From: a bacterium
GTDB lineage: Bacteria > Verrucomicrobiota > Verrucomicrobiia > Limisphaerales > JAJXZI01
Direction: 5' to 3'
Assembly: GCA_021780115.1 (NCBI GenBank)
Contig: JAJXZI010000063.1
Location: 1 to 47,838 of the forward strand
DNA length: 47,838 nt
Position numbers and translations under genes: made by a program. The notes under the pieces are model-generated. The model saw nothing but the letters and a program-made list of their open reading frames with translations. It searched no databases and had not been told where the DNA came from. Shown here piece by piece: positions 8,881-18,440 of this stretch; position 1 is the first letter of the stretch; every line of letters begins with the position of its first letter.

Positions 8881-9033
8881 TTAAGGGATTCGGAACCGGA
8901 TATCGGACAGCAGAAAGGTGATGCCCGCCACAAGGAGCACGACCAAGACGACCGCCGCCACGAGGAAGAGAAAAGGCATGTGTTCGCGGCAGTACTTTTC
9001 CCACCGATGCCGCAGCCGTGAGTGACGAGGCAT
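8881..9033 (-). CDS. Small single-span membrane protein (hypothetical)
   Basis: A 50-residue reading from MPRHSRLRHRWEKY. A basic N-terminus is followed by one strong hydrophobic helix (FLFLVAAVVLVVLLVAGITFLL) and a short polar end (SDIRFRIP). Positive-inside logic puts the N-terminus in the cytoplasm. The frame could start further upstream, but that extension is low complexity. It is convergent with the CBS gene and divergent from yicC. No family is recognised. It is supported mainly by the clear transmembrane design. Confidence 0.45.
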   Translation of the reverse strand: MPRHSRLRHRWEKYCREHMPFLFLVAAVVLVVLLVAGITFLLSDIRFRIP

Positions 9034-9146
9034 GGCGGACCATCGGCCACCCCTCGCTTGCCGGCAAGCCCGTTTTTCCCTCCCCGCGCCGGCCCGGCGG
9101 GAAAAAAGTTCGCTTGGCAGGGCCGCATTTCGCATATTCACCCGGC

Positions 9147-10028
9147 ATGAGATCGATGACGGGTTACGGACGCGGGGAATGCGTCCAGGCTGGCTTCAAG
9201 ATCACCACGGAGCTTAGTTCGGTGAACCGCCGCCAGGGTGAAGTGGCGGTGACCCTGCCGCGCGAGCTGGAGGTGTTGGAGGCCCAGGTCCGCGACATAG
9301 TCAACCGCTCCATTGCGCGCGGCCGGCTGACGGCGCGGGTGTCGCTGCACGCGCCCACCGGCCAGACGTTCGCCCGGATGCATCTAAACGTGCCACTCGC
9401 GAAGGCTTACGCCCGCGAGTTGAACAAGCTGGCGCAACAACTCGGGCTGCCCGGCACCGTGACCCTTGACCACTTGGTCCGCGCTCCGGGCGTGTTTCAG
9501 ACGGACGAAGAGATTGCCGAGGCGGAGGCGTTCTGGCCGGCGGTGAAAAGGGCGCTCGAAGAGGCGCTGGGCGCACTGGTGAAGATGCGCGAACGCGAGG
9601 GGGCGCACCTGGCGCGGGACCTGGCCGCCCGGGTGGCGGCGATGCGCAAGTCCGTGGCGCGGGTCCGCAAACAGGCGCCCCGGGTCCAGAAACGCTACCG
9701 CGAGCAGCTCGTCGAGCGGATCCACGCGGCCGGGCTGGAGCGGCCCCGGTTCGACGACGACCGGCTGCTCAAGGAAGTGGTGCTCTTCGCGGACCGCTCG
9801 GACATCTCGGAGGAGCTGACCCGGATGCAGAGCCACTTCCAGCAGTTCGACGATTGCCTGAAGTCCCGCGAGCCAGTGGGGCGGACCCTGGACTTCCTGG
9901 CCCAGGAAATGAATCGGGAGGTGAACACCATCGGCTCCAAGGCGAGCGACGCGCTAATCGCCCGTGAAGTGGTGAACCTGAAGGCGGAACTGGAAAAATT
10001 CCGCGAACAAGCTCAAAACGTGGAATGA
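9147..10028 (+). CDS. yicC: YicC family endoribonuclease-like protein
   Basis: The 293-residue protein starts at MRSMTGYGRGE, the invariant YicC N-terminal signature. An upstream in-frame start is not conserved. The C-terminal DUF1732 region contains LDFLAQEMNREVNTIGSKASD, also diagnostic. YicC proteins are endoribonucleases implicated in sRNA/mRNA turnover (family knowledge). It heads a long plus-strand run and lies 174 bp ahead of gmk, a common bacterial pairing. Confidence 0.92.
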   Translation: MRSMTGYGRGECVQAGFKITTELSSVNRRQGEVAVTLPRELEVLEAQVRDIVNRSIARGRLTARVSLHAPTGQTFARMHLNVPLAKAYARELNKLAQQLGLPGTVTLDHLVRAPGVFQTDEEIAEAEAFWPAVKRALEEALGALVKMREREGAHLARDLAARVAAMRKSVARVRKQAPRVQKRYREQLVERIHAAGLERPRFDDDRLLKEVVLFADRSDISEELTRMQSHFQQFDDCLKSREPVGRTLDFLAQEMNREVNTIGSKASDALIAREVVNLKAELEKFREQAQNVE

Positions 10029-10202
10029 CGACACGTCCGAATCCCGAAGTCCGAAGTCCGAAGGGAAGCCGAAGCCCGGAGCCCGCGGTGCCCACGGCGG
10101 GCGCGGAGGCGGCCGACGCCGCGCGACGAGGGACAAGGTCAATGGCCTCGGTTGCGGCTCAAACGCGCAGTGCTTTTCGGCTTTTGGATTTCCGATCCCC
10201 TC

Positions 10203-10826
10203 ATGCCTGACCCAGTTTCCAGCGCGCTGTTGATCCTGATTTCCGCGCCGTCGGGCGCGGGCAAGACGACGCTCTGCCAGCAACTCCTGGCGGCACGGCC
10301 GGAGGTGACGCGCGCGGTGACCTGCACGACGCGTCCGCCGCGGGCCGGCGAGCGGGAGGGCGTGGATTATTTTTTTCTCGATGCCGCCACCTTCCAGCGG
10401 CGCGTGGCCGCCGGCGAATTCCTCGAACACGCCACGGTGTACCAGCACAGCTATGGCGTGCTGAAAAGCGAGTTACTCGCCCGGCTGCGCCAGGGCAAGG
10501 ACGTGTTGCTCAACGTGGACGTGCAGGGGGCGGCCACCATCTGCGCCCAAGTCCGGCCAGACGCGGAACTCCGGCACGCCTTGGTGACGGTCTTCCTGAC
10601 GACGCCGTCCCTGGCCGACCTCGAACGGCGCCTGCGCCGCCGCGCCACCGACGCGGAGGAAGTCATTCAGCGGCGCCTCGGCGTGGCCCGCGCGGAGATC
10701 GCCCAGTGGCCGCACTTCGACTACCTGCTGCTCAGCACGACCATTCCGGAAGACCTGCGCCGGATGCTGGTGATCTACGAGGCGGAGAAAATGCGGTCGG
10801 GCCGGGCCGCGCCCCCGGGCGTATGA
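10203..10826 (+). CDS. gmk: Guanylate kinase
   Basis: The 207-residue protein starts MPDPVSSALLILISAPSGAGKTT, with the P-loop SGAGKTT at about residues 17-23. The GMP-binding region TCTTRPPRAGEREGVDYFFLD, the SYGVLKSEL segment, and NVDVQGAATI match guanylate kinase, which phosphorylates GMP to GDP with ATP. The start follows a repeat-rich intergenic stretch. Its TGA overlaps the ATG of coaC by 4 bp (ATGA), indicating translational coupling. The rpoZ gene that often follows gmk is not seen here. Confidence 0.95.
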   Translation: MPDPVSSALLILISAPSGAGKTTLCQQLLAARPEVTRAVTCTTRPPRAGEREGVDYFFLDAATFQRRVAAGEFLEHATVYQHSYGVLKSELLARLRQGKDVLLNVDVQGAATICAQVRPDAELRHALVTVFLTTPSLADLERRLRRRATDAEEVIQRRLGVARAEIAQWPHFDYLLLSTTIPEDLRRMLVIYEAEKMRSGRAAPPGV

Positions 10827-11410
10827 GTCCAAAATCCAAAATCCAGAGTTCAAAGCCGGCCCCGGCGCGCAACGTCGTCCTCGGCGTCACCGGCTCCATC
10901 GCGGCCTACAAGGCCGTGGACCTGGCCAGCCAGCTCACCAAGCGGGGGTGCGACGTGCATGTGGTCCTGACGGCCGACGCCCAGCGTTTCATTACGCCGC
11001 TCTGCTTCCAGACCCTTTCCCGCCATCCGGTGGTGACCGACCTCTACGACGAGGAAGACGGCTGGAAGCCCACGCATATCGGCCTCGCCGACGCCGCCGA
11101 CCTGCTGCTCATCGCGCCCGCCACGGCCCACACGCTCGCCCGGCTGGCCCACGGCCTCGCCGATGACGCGCTGACCTGCATCGCGCTGGCGTTGAACCCG
11201 AAGGCCAGGCTGGTCCTCGCGCCGGCCATGAACGGCAAGATGTGGTCCCATCCGGCCACCCAGCAGAATGTCGCCACGCTCCAACAGCGCGGCGCGCGGT
11301 TCATCGGCCCGGATCGGGGGCTGCTCTCCTGCGGCTACGAGGGTCTGGGGCGGCTCTGGCCGGTGGACGAGATTGCCGCGACGGTCTGGGAAATCCTCAA
11401 TCACACCTGA
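10823..11410 (+). CDS. coaC: Phosphopantothenoylcysteine decarboxylase (stand-alone CoaC flavoprotein)
   Basis: The 195-residue flavoprotein of the HFCD family begins with the variable MSPKSKIQSSKPAPA, then VVLGVTGSIAAYKAVDL. Active-site features are His in THIGLADAADLLLIAPATA, the PAMNGKMW clamp motif (APAMNGKMW), and the catalytic cysteine in LSCGYEGLGRL. It should decarboxylate 4'-phosphopantothenoylcysteine in CoA synthesis. The C-terminal CoaB synthetase domain of the usual CoaBC fusion is absent, so CoaB must be encoded elsewhere. The N-terminal codons read through a TCCAAAATCCAAAATCC microrepeat. It is coupled to gmk. Confidence 0.9.
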   Translation: MSPKSKIQSSKPAPARNVVLGVTGSIAAYKAVDLASQLTKRGCDVHVVLTADAQRFITPLCFQTLSRHPVVTDLYDEEDGWKPTHIGLADAADLLLIAPATAHTLARLAHGLADDALTCIALALNPKARLVLAPAMNGKMWSHPATQQNVATLQQRGARFIGPDRGLLSCGYEGLGRLWPVDEIAATVWEILNHT

Positions 11411-11440
11411 GCCGGCCGCGTCCGGCCCGGCCGCCCGCCC

Positions 11441-12829
11441 ATGACCGCGGATCCCGCCCAATGGCTCGCCAAGCTCCTCACGTCGCTGGAAGTGCCGGCG
11501 CCCGAGGCGGCCTACCGGATCGAGCGCATCGAACTGGTCGAGCGCCGCTTCGTGTTGCCGATCAAGATCGCGGCCATCCTGATGCTCGTGCATTCGTTCC
11601 GCGCCTCGCCCTGGTTCGGCACGGCCCTGAGCGCGCTCGACGTGGCGGTGGACACGGTGCAGACGATCTCGGTGATCTACGTCGCCGTGAACGTCGTGGT
11701 CGCGGTCGTCCTGTTTTTCACGCGGCGGCTGCCGTTCGTCTTGATCCGGTGGGCCGTCTTCGCCAGCAGCCTCGTGGACGCGGTGTTCCTGGCCGGCGTG
11801 ACGCTGCTGACCGGCGGGTATGACAGCGTGTTGTACTGGCTCTTCGTCGGGTTGATCGTACGGAACGCGGCCAGCATCCCCCCGGCCTGGTCGCAGTTGG
11901 TGCTCAATCTTTGCGCCAGCTTCTGCTACGTGAGCGCCGGCCTCCTGGACATCGCGATCAGCGAAAACGTGGCCGAGGCCTTCGTCCAGCCCATGCGGGG
12001 AGCGATCCCGGTGGAACTGCCGGAAAGCCCCACGGAAAATCTGCTCATCCGCGTGGTGGTGCTGCTGCTGACCACCGCCTGCTGTTACGGTCTCCAAGTG
12101 CTGCTGGAAAAGCAGCGGCTGGCCGTGGGGGAGGCGCGGGAATCGGGCCTGCGCGAAGGCCAACTGCGCCTGGCCGGCCGGCTGGCCGCGGAAATCGCGC
12201 ACCAGATCAAGAACCCGCTGGCCATCATCAACACCGCCGCCTTTTCGGCCAGGCGCGCCCTGGCCGCGGGGAAGGGCGTTGCGCCGCAGCAGATCGGGAT
12301 CATCGAGGAGGAAGTCGAGCGGGCCGACCGCATCATCACCCAGGTGATGGGCTACGCCCAGTTGGCGGAGGGACACGTCGAACGGCTGAACGTGGCCGAG
12401 GAACTGGACCACGCCCTGGCGCAAGTTTTCCCCTCGGCCGCGGGCTACGCCGTCACCGTGCAGCGGCGCTACGCCGCCCATCTGCCGCCGCTGTTGATGC
12501 AGCGCAGCCACCTGGCGGCGATCCTAGAAAACCTGCTGCTCAACGCCCGCGAGGCCACCCCAGGCGCCGGCCACATCGCCGTCTCCGCCCGGGCGGCGCC
12601 GGACAACACCGTGGAGATTGAGATCGGCGACAACGGTCCGGGTATTCCGCCCGACAAACAGGAACGGATTTTTGAGGCCTATTACACCACCAAGGCCAAG
12701 GGCACCGGCCTGGGGCTGGCCATCGTCAAGCACAACGTCGAACTCTACGGCGGCGCGGTGCGGGTGGAATCGGCGCTTGGAAAAGGCGCGCGGTTCATTT
12801 TAGTATTCCCGGCAAAAACGAAGATTTGA
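11441..12829 (+). CDS. Membrane sensor histidine kinase, NtrB-like
   Basis: The 462-residue protein has an N-terminal half with about five to six hydrophobic helices (residues about 38-220) and no large extracytoplasmic domain. The DHp H-box EIAHQIKNPLAI carries the phospho-acceptor His254. The ATPase has the N-box ILENLLLNAREA, G1 IGDNGPGIP, the F-box and G2 GTGLGLAIVKHNVELYGG. HQIKNPL is close to the HEIKNPL of NtrB-type kinases. It is 59 bp upstream of a sigma-54 response regulator, its likely partner. The membrane segment may sense a lipid-soluble or membrane-state signal (inference). Confidence 0.92.
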   Translation: MTADPAQWLAKLLTSLEVPAPEAAYRIERIELVERRFVLPIKIAAILMLVHSFRASPWFGTALSALDVAVDTVQTISVIYVAVNVVVAVVLFFTRRLPFVLIRWAVFASSLVDAVFLAGVTLLTGGYDSVLYWLFVGLIVRNAASIPPAWSQLVLNLCASFCYVSAGLLDIAISENVAEAFVQPMRGAIPVELPESPTENLLIRVVVLLLTTACCYGLQVLLEKQRLAVGEARESGLREGQLRLAGRLAAEIAHQIKNPLAIINTAAFSARRALAAGKGVAPQQIGIIEEEVERADRIITQVMGYAQLAEGHVERLNVAEELDHALAQVFPSAAGYAVTVQRRYAAHLPPLLMQRSHLAAILENLLLNAREATPGAGHIAVSARAAPDNTVEIEIGDNGPGIPPDKQERIFEAYYTTKAKGTGLGLAIVKHNVELYGGAVRVESALGKGARFILVFPAKTKI

Positions 12830-12888
12830 AGGCCAAACCGACAGACCTGGATGCGCTTGGGATCCGGCCACTCAACGTTCCCGGTTAG

Positions 12889-14315
<1,427 letters not shown>

Positions 14316-14322
<7 letters not shown>

Positions 14323-14741
14323 ACCTGATTTTCGCCATTGCTTCGCCGACGGACCCCAACGGTGTCGAGTTGAAACTGGGGTTGACCCCGGGGATGCTCC
14401 AGACCCTCATCGTTCTCGGCGTCATCTTGCTGGTGGTCATCGTGGTCTTCGCCTGGGTCGCGATCCGCAATTCGCCGGGCCGCTCGTCCAAGCGCCGGCA
14501 TCGCCATCACCGTCATCACCATCATCACCACCACCACGATGAGGGGACCACGCCGGCGACCGACGCCGCCGGGGCGGAGGTGGAAGAGGAATTCGAGGAG
14601 GAACCGCGCATGGACGGCCAGCCGCGCCGCCGCATCCGCCGCCGCCATCGCCCGCGCAATCCGACGCTGGCGCAGACGGGCGGCCTGCCCCCGAAACGAT
14701 CCGACTTGTCGCCGCCCGGCACGCCGCCGCCCCAGGCCTGA
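14316..14741 (+). CDS. Single-span membrane protein with a poly-histidine tract
   Basis: The 141-residue protein (MLNLIFAIASPTDPNGVELKLG) has one transmembrane helix at about residues 28-50 (MLQTLIVLGVILLVVIVVFAWVAI). A basic tract follows, containing RHRHHRHHHHHHHHD (about 61-75), then an acidic patch (EVEEEFEEEP), an Arg-rich patch (RRRIRRRHRPR) and a Pro-rich end. The soluble part is probably cytoplasmic and disordered. Poly-His could bind Ni/Zn/Co. No family is recognised. It overlaps the response regulator stop by 7 bp (ATGCTGA) and its own stop shares a base with the next ATG (TGATG), so it is expressed with both. Confidence 0.8.
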
Positions 14742-15610
14742 TGCAGCAGAGCCGGCTGATCACCCGTAAAAGCGCCTCGAACCTGGCGCTGGCGTTCGTG
14801 CTGCTGCCCAAACCGCGCCGCGACGCCATGTCCGCCCTCTACGCCTTCTGCCGCGAAGTGGATGACTTGGCTGACAACGAAGCGCCGCCGGTCGCCCAGC
14901 GTCGGGAGCAACTGGCCGCCTGGCGGGCAGACCTCCAGCGCGCCTGCCGCAACGAGGCGGCACAGCTCCCCGTCAACCGCGAGTTGCAGCCCTTTCTCCA
15001 GCAGTACCGTCTGCCTTTCGAGCTGTTCGACGAGCTGCTCCGGGGCGTCGAAATGGACCTCGACATCAAGCGTTACGCCGACTGGGAGCACCTGGAACTC
15101 TACTGCCACCGCGTCGCGTCCGTCGTCGGCTTGCTCAGCATCGAAATTTTCGGCTACCGCGATCCGGCCTGCCGCGACTACGCCGTGTGTCTAGGCAAGG
15201 CGCTCCAACTGACCAACATCCTCCGCGACGTGCGGACCGACGCCGAACGCGGCCGGATTTACCTGCCGTTGTCGGAGCTGGCCCGCTGCCAGGTGACGGA
15301 GCGGGAAATCCTGCGCGGCGAATATTCGGACCGGTTCGCGCGCCTCGCCACCGGCGTGGCGGAGCGGGCGCGGGACTTCTACCGTCGCGCCCGCGCCACG
15401 CTGCCGGTGGTGGACCGCCACTCGATGGCCGCGGCCGAGCTGATGGGCGCGGTGTATTGGCGGCTGCTCGGCAAGCTGGAGCAGCGGCGGTTCCAGGTCT
15501 TTGATCCCACGCCGGCACGCCTGAGTCGGCCGCACAAATTGCTGCTCATCCTGCAGACATGGTTCGGCGTCGCCTGCGGCGCCCCGACGCCCGGCTATGG
15601 CACGAACTGA
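14741..15610 (+). CDS. hpnD: Squalene/phytoene synthase family protein, HpnD-like
   Basis: The 289-residue protein is full length for trans-isoprenyl diphosphate synthases of this class. The first Asp-rich motif is YAFCREVDDLAD (Asp41/42/45) and the second NILRDVRTDAERGRIYLP (Asp163, Asp167). VGLLSIEIFGY is typical of HpnD, which makes presqualene diphosphate from two farnesyl diphosphates in the HpnCDE squalene route. A phytoene synthase role cannot be excluded. HpnC, HpnE and squalene-hopene cyclase are not in this window. It overlaps the hpnK-like gene by 14 bp. Confidence 0.88.
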   Translation: MQQSRLITRKSASNLALAFVLLPKPRRDAMSALYAFCREVDDLADNEAPPVAQRREQLAAWRADLQRACRNEAAQLPVNRELQPFLQQYRLPFELFDELLRGVEMDLDIKRYADWEHLELYCHRVASVVGLLSIEIFGYRDPACRDYAVCLGKALQLTNILRDVRTDAERGRIYLPLSELARCQVTEREILRGEYSDRFARLATGVAERARDFYRRARATLPVVDRHSMAAAELMGAVYWRLLGKLEQRRFQVFDPTPARLSRPHKLLLILQTWFGVACGAPTPGYGTN

Positions 15611-16430
15611 CGCCCCGCGCCGGCTCATCGTCAACGCCGACGACTTCGGGCGCAGCCCCGCGATCAACGAAGCCATCATCCGCGCCCACCGCGAGGGCAT
15701 CCTCACCAGCGCCAGCCTGATGGTCAACGAACCGGCCTTCGACGAGGCGGTGGCCCTGGCCCGCCAGCACCCGCGCCTGGGCGTGGGACTGCACCTGACA
15801 CTGCTCTGCGGCCACGCGACGCTGCCGCCAGCGCTCATCCCCGATCTGGTGAACGCGGAGCGGGAGTTCAGCCGCAACCCGGCGCGGGCCGGGTTGCGCT
15901 ACTTCGCCGCCCGCGGCCTGCGGTCCCAGTTGCGCGAGGAAATCTGCGCCCAGTTCCGCCGGTTCGGCGGCACCGGCCTGCCGCTGGATCACGTGAACGG
16001 CCACCTCCACATTCACCTGCATCCGACCATTTTCCGCATCCTCATCAAAAACGCCGACTTGATCGGCCTGCGGCGCATCCGGCTGACGCGCGACAGCTTC
16101 TGGCGCAACGCCCGCCTGGCCCGCGGCCGTTGGGGCTATCGCCTGACGCACACCGTCATCTACCACCTGCTGGCGGCCCGCGCCCGCCGGCCACTCCGGC
16201 AACGCGGCATCGTCCACACGCGGCGCGTCTTCGGCCTCCTCCAAGACTCGCGGGTGGATGAGGCGTTCCTGCTGAAGCTCCTGCCACGCCTGCCCGCCGG
16301 CGATTCGGAGCTTTACTCCCATCCGTCGCTGGACGAGTTTCGGCATGAATTCGAGGCCTTGGTCAGCCCGCGCGTGCAGGCCGCCGTCGCCGAACAAGGC
16401 ATCCAACTCATCCGCTACCAAGACCTGTGA
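15597..16430 (+). CDS. hpnK: HpnK/ChbG-YdjC family carbohydrate deacetylase-like protein
   Basis: The 277-residue protein has the signature IVNADDFGRSPAINEAI (metal-binding Asp15/16), GVGLHLTLLCG, the His cluster DHVNGHLHIHLHP, and SELYSHPSLD. This is the YdjC/ChbG polysaccharide-deacetylase-like fold. In hopanoid loci the relative is called HpnK and is thought to act on a hopanoid side chain (family knowledge). Placement directly behind an HpnD-like gene supports the HpnK reading. Confidence 0.85.
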   Translation: MARTDAPRRLIVNADDFGRSPAINEAIIRAHREGILTSASLMVNEPAFDEAVALARQHPRLGVGLHLTLLCGHATLPPALIPDLVNAEREFSRNPARAGLRYFAARGLRSQLREEICAQFRRFGGTGLPLDHVNGHLHIHLHPTIFRILIKNADLIGLRRIRLTRDSFWRNARLARGRWGYRLTHTVIYHLLAARARRPLRQRGIVHTRRVFGLLQDSRVDEAFLLKLLPRLPAGDSELYSHPSLDEFRHEFEALVSPRVQAAVAEQGIQLIRYQDL

Positions 16431-16502
16431 CGCAGGAAGAAGGCAGAAAAACGAATGCCGAAACCGGCCGCTTCCCGGCCGTGGACGTCGCTAGGTTGCT
16501 GG

Positions 16503-16549
16503 CTTTCTTCCTTCGGCCTTCGGCCTTCGGCCTTTTTCCTGGGGTTCTG
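16503..16549. repeat. CTTCGGC microrepeat between hpnK and the EamA-like gene
   Basis: The unit CCTTCGG(CC) is repeated in tandem in the 133-bp gap. A related string appears at about 17624-17644, where it is translated as the first codons of the nucleosidase gene. It resembles low-complexity intergenic repeats (GAAGGCCGAAGG) dispersed elsewhere in this window. Confidence 0.6.
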
Positions 16550-16563
16550 CTTTCGCCCTTTCT

Positions 16564-16992
16564 ATGCTGAAGCTCATCACGATCCTCCTCCTCGGCCTGA
16601 TCCTGGAAGCCGTCGGCGTGGTGCTCCTGAGCCAGGGCCTGCACGAGATCGGCGAGGTGAAGCGGATTTCCGCGGGTGAAATCGGGCGGATCATTGCGCG
16701 CGGCGCCGCCAGCCGGAATGTCCTGCTGGGCGTGGCGTTCGAGGCCGTCTTTTTCGGCGTGCTGCTCTACCTGCTCTCGCAACGAGACGTGAGCCTCATC
16801 TGGCCGCTGACCTCGCTGGGCTTCGTCATCACGGCACTGGCGGCGCGTTTCGTCCGGCACGAGGAAGTCAGCGCCTTGCGTTGGGGCGGCGTCGCCATCA
16901 TCGTCGTCGGCGCCGCGCTGGTGGCCTGGAGCGAGCAGACGAAGCCCAAGCCGGCACCAGCGCCGGCGGAATCCTCGCTCAACTCGCGGTAA
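16564..16992 (+). CDS. Four-helix EamA/SMR-like membrane protein
   Basis: The 142-residue protein has four hydrophobic helices (about 3-25, 50-70, 78-95, 103-122), the half-size architecture of SMR/ArnE-like and EamA transporters. RWGGVAIIVVGAALVAW resembles the last helix of EamA domains. The C-terminal tail is Pro/Ala-rich. It is the last gene of the plus-strand run after hpnK, so a role in moving a lipid-linked sugar or amine is conceivable but unproven. Its stop overlaps the stop of the opposite-strand nucleosidase by 14 bp. Confidence 0.75.
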   Translation: MLKLITILLLGLILEAVGVVLLSQGLHEIGEVKRISAGEIGRIIARGAASRNVLLGVAFEAVFFGVLLYLLSQRDVSLIWPLTSLGFVITALAARFVRHEEVSALRWGGVAIIVVGAALVAWSEQTKPKPAPAPAESSLNSR

Positions 16993-17650
16993 CCTGCGCC
17001 AGCACGGCCGCCAGCCGTTCCGCCGCCCGCCGGGTCTGTTTCCGCAATCGCAGCAGCGCCCCGATCTTCGCCGGTGACTTCGCAATCGCCCAGGCCAGCT
17101 TCGCGTAGTCCAGGTTCAGGTTGGGCTTGGCCAGTTGGTTGAAGTCCAGGGGGAGATCCTCGTCCGCGGTGTCGGAGATGACGCGCACGGTGGCGCACGG
17201 AATCCGGCGCTCGCGGCAGACCGCGTGAATGGCTTCCGATTCCATCTCGACGGCGGCGGCGGCGGTGGCGCTCCGGAGTTCGTGCTTCTCGACGGCCGTG
17301 GTCGCGATGCGCGCCGCGCAGTGGAAGCGCGCCGCCCGGGCGCCGGCCACCAGCAATCGGGCCGCGAACCCATCCGCCTCGGCGACCGAGAAAACGACCG
17401 TGCCGACGCCCAGGCGCGGGTCCAGTCCGCCGGCGAAGCCGCACGTCAGCACCCGCGCCGGCGCGAGCCGCGCCAGGGCTTCCCGGATCGTCGCTTCCGC
17501 GTTCCGGCGCCCGATGCCGGTGAGGAGAATGCGGAGATCCGCCCGGCCAGCGGCGATTCGGCGGAACGGCGCGGCTTCTTCTTCCAAGGCAAAACAAACC
17601 AGCGTGATGCCGCCGGTTTCCGCCTTCGGCCTTCTTCCTTCGGCGTTCAC
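16979..17650 (-). CDS. MTA/SAH nucleosidase-like protein, HpnG-type phosphorylase
   Basis: The 223-residue protein is taken from the GTG at 17650, which overlaps the exonuclease TGA (GTGA). The first 13 codons come from a GGCCGAAGG-type repeat, and family similarity begins at ITLVCFALEEEAAPF. Recognisable PNP/UDP-family parts are LLTGIGRRNAEATIREAL, VLTCGFAGGLDPRLGVG, and VEMESEAIHAVCRERRIPCATVRVISDTADEDLP. The last is the substrate-binding MES segment of the nucleosidase family. In hopanoid loci the relative HpnG cleaves adenosylhopane. With HpnD/HpnK next door that role is plausible; MTA/SAH nucleosidase is the alternative. Confidence 0.82.
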   Translation of the reverse strand: MNAEGRRPKAETGGITLVCFALEEEAAPFRRIAAGRADLRILLTGIGRRNAEATIREALARLAPARVLTCGFAGGLDPRLGVGTVVFSVAEADGFAARLLVAGARAARFHCAARIATTAVEKHELRSATAAAAVEMESEAIHAVCRERRIPCATVRVISDTADEDLPLDFNQLAKPNLNLDYAKLAWAIAKSPAKIGALLRLRKQTRRAAERLAAVLAQVTAS

Positions 17651-18366
17651 TTGATCCCCGCCAGCCGCTCTTTCCAGACGCGGTGGAGTTGCACGGTCGC
17701 CTGCACGTCGCGGAGGCAGTACTCGGCGATGTCGCGGAAGCGGCCCCCGGCGAGCAGGCGGTTCACGTCCAGGCCGGTGACGCCGTGGCTTTTGGGCGAG
17801 TCGATGCCGAAGGCCTTGCAGTAGAAATCGAGGTTGAACCGGCGCGCGGCGCCCTCGCGGCCGCTGACGTTGTAGAACGTCAGTTGCTCCGCCAGGTCGC
17901 AGTGCGGCTCGGTGGCAAAACGGTAGCCGAGCCAGTTCTTCTTCGAGATCGGCACGTTCAGGAGCGCGGAGCGGAGGTAAAGGAACGGCACGTCGAACCC
18001 GCGGCCGTTGAAGGTGACGACCTCGTCGTAGTGTTTGGCCACGTCCCAGAAGGCGGTGAGCAACTCCGCCTCGTCCACGCACGCCACGAATTCCACCGGC
18101 CCGGCCCCGGTCTCGCCCGGTTCGTAGTCGTCGGCGGTGAAGAGCGCCTGGCCGCGGGCGGTGTCCGCGTTGAGCATGGCGATGCAGACGACCTGCGCGG
18201 TGAACGGCCAGAGGTTGAACTGCTGGAGAATCTCCCGGCGCCGCGCGTCCCGGGCGGCCTCGTCGGCGATCTTCTCCGTTTCGCGGAAGAGGTATTCCTG
18301 CTGCGCCTCGTCGAATTGCTCCAGCGGCAGGGCGGAGGTTTCGATGTCGAAAACGAGTTTGGCCAT
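17647..18366 (-). CDS. Predicted 3'-5' exonuclease, PolB-exonuclease-like (DNA_pol_B_exo2)
   Basis: The 239-residue protein has the DEDD exonuclease signatures: Exo I LVFDIETSALP (Asp7, Glu9), Exo II VVTFNGRGFDVPFL, and Exo III IAEYCLRDVQATVQLHRVW. It fits the ribonuclease-H-fold family related to the DNA polymerase B proofreading domain. It lacks polymerase parts and so is probably a stand-alone DNA or RNA exonuclease. Its first codons lie just behind a hairpin (18371-18387). It is translationally coupled to the downstream nucleosidase gene by a 4-bp overlap. Confidence 0.87.
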   Translation of the reverse strand: MAKLVFDIETSALPLEQFDEAQQEYLFRETEKIADEAARDARRREILQQFNLWPFTAQVVCIAMLNADTARGQALFTADDYEPGETGAGPVEFVACVDEAELLTAFWDVAKHYDEVVTFNGRGFDVPFLYLRSALLNVPISKKNWLGYRFATEPHCDLAEQLTFYNVSGREGAARRFNLDFYCKAFGIDSPKSHGVTGLDVNRLLAGGRFRDIAEYCLRDVQATVQLHRVWKERLAGIK

Positions 18367-18370
18367 GATG

Positions 18371-18387
18371 CACCCGGACTCCGGGTG
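18371..18387 (-). promoter_or_regulatory. Hairpin directly before the exonuclease start codon
   Basis: CACCCGG-ACT-CCGGGTG forms a 7-bp stem with a 3-nt loop and ends 4 bp before the ATG at 18366. It occupies the ribosome-binding region, and no other Shine-Dalgarno sequence is visible. It also lies between the last PEP-CTERM gene and the exonuclease gene, so it may instead end or stabilise the PEP-CTERM transcript. Confidence 0.4.
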
Positions 18388-18440
18388 ACACGGTTGTAAA
18401 CTCAGGCGCCGGAAGCCGCCAGCCCTTTCGCGTTCCGTCG

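Noticed and set aside
10850-12511. Minus-strand frame opposite coaC and the histidine kinase
   Set aside because: The composition is that of an antisense shadow (GQPAGQAQLAF, HRVHRHVERAQ). The plus-strand genes are certain.
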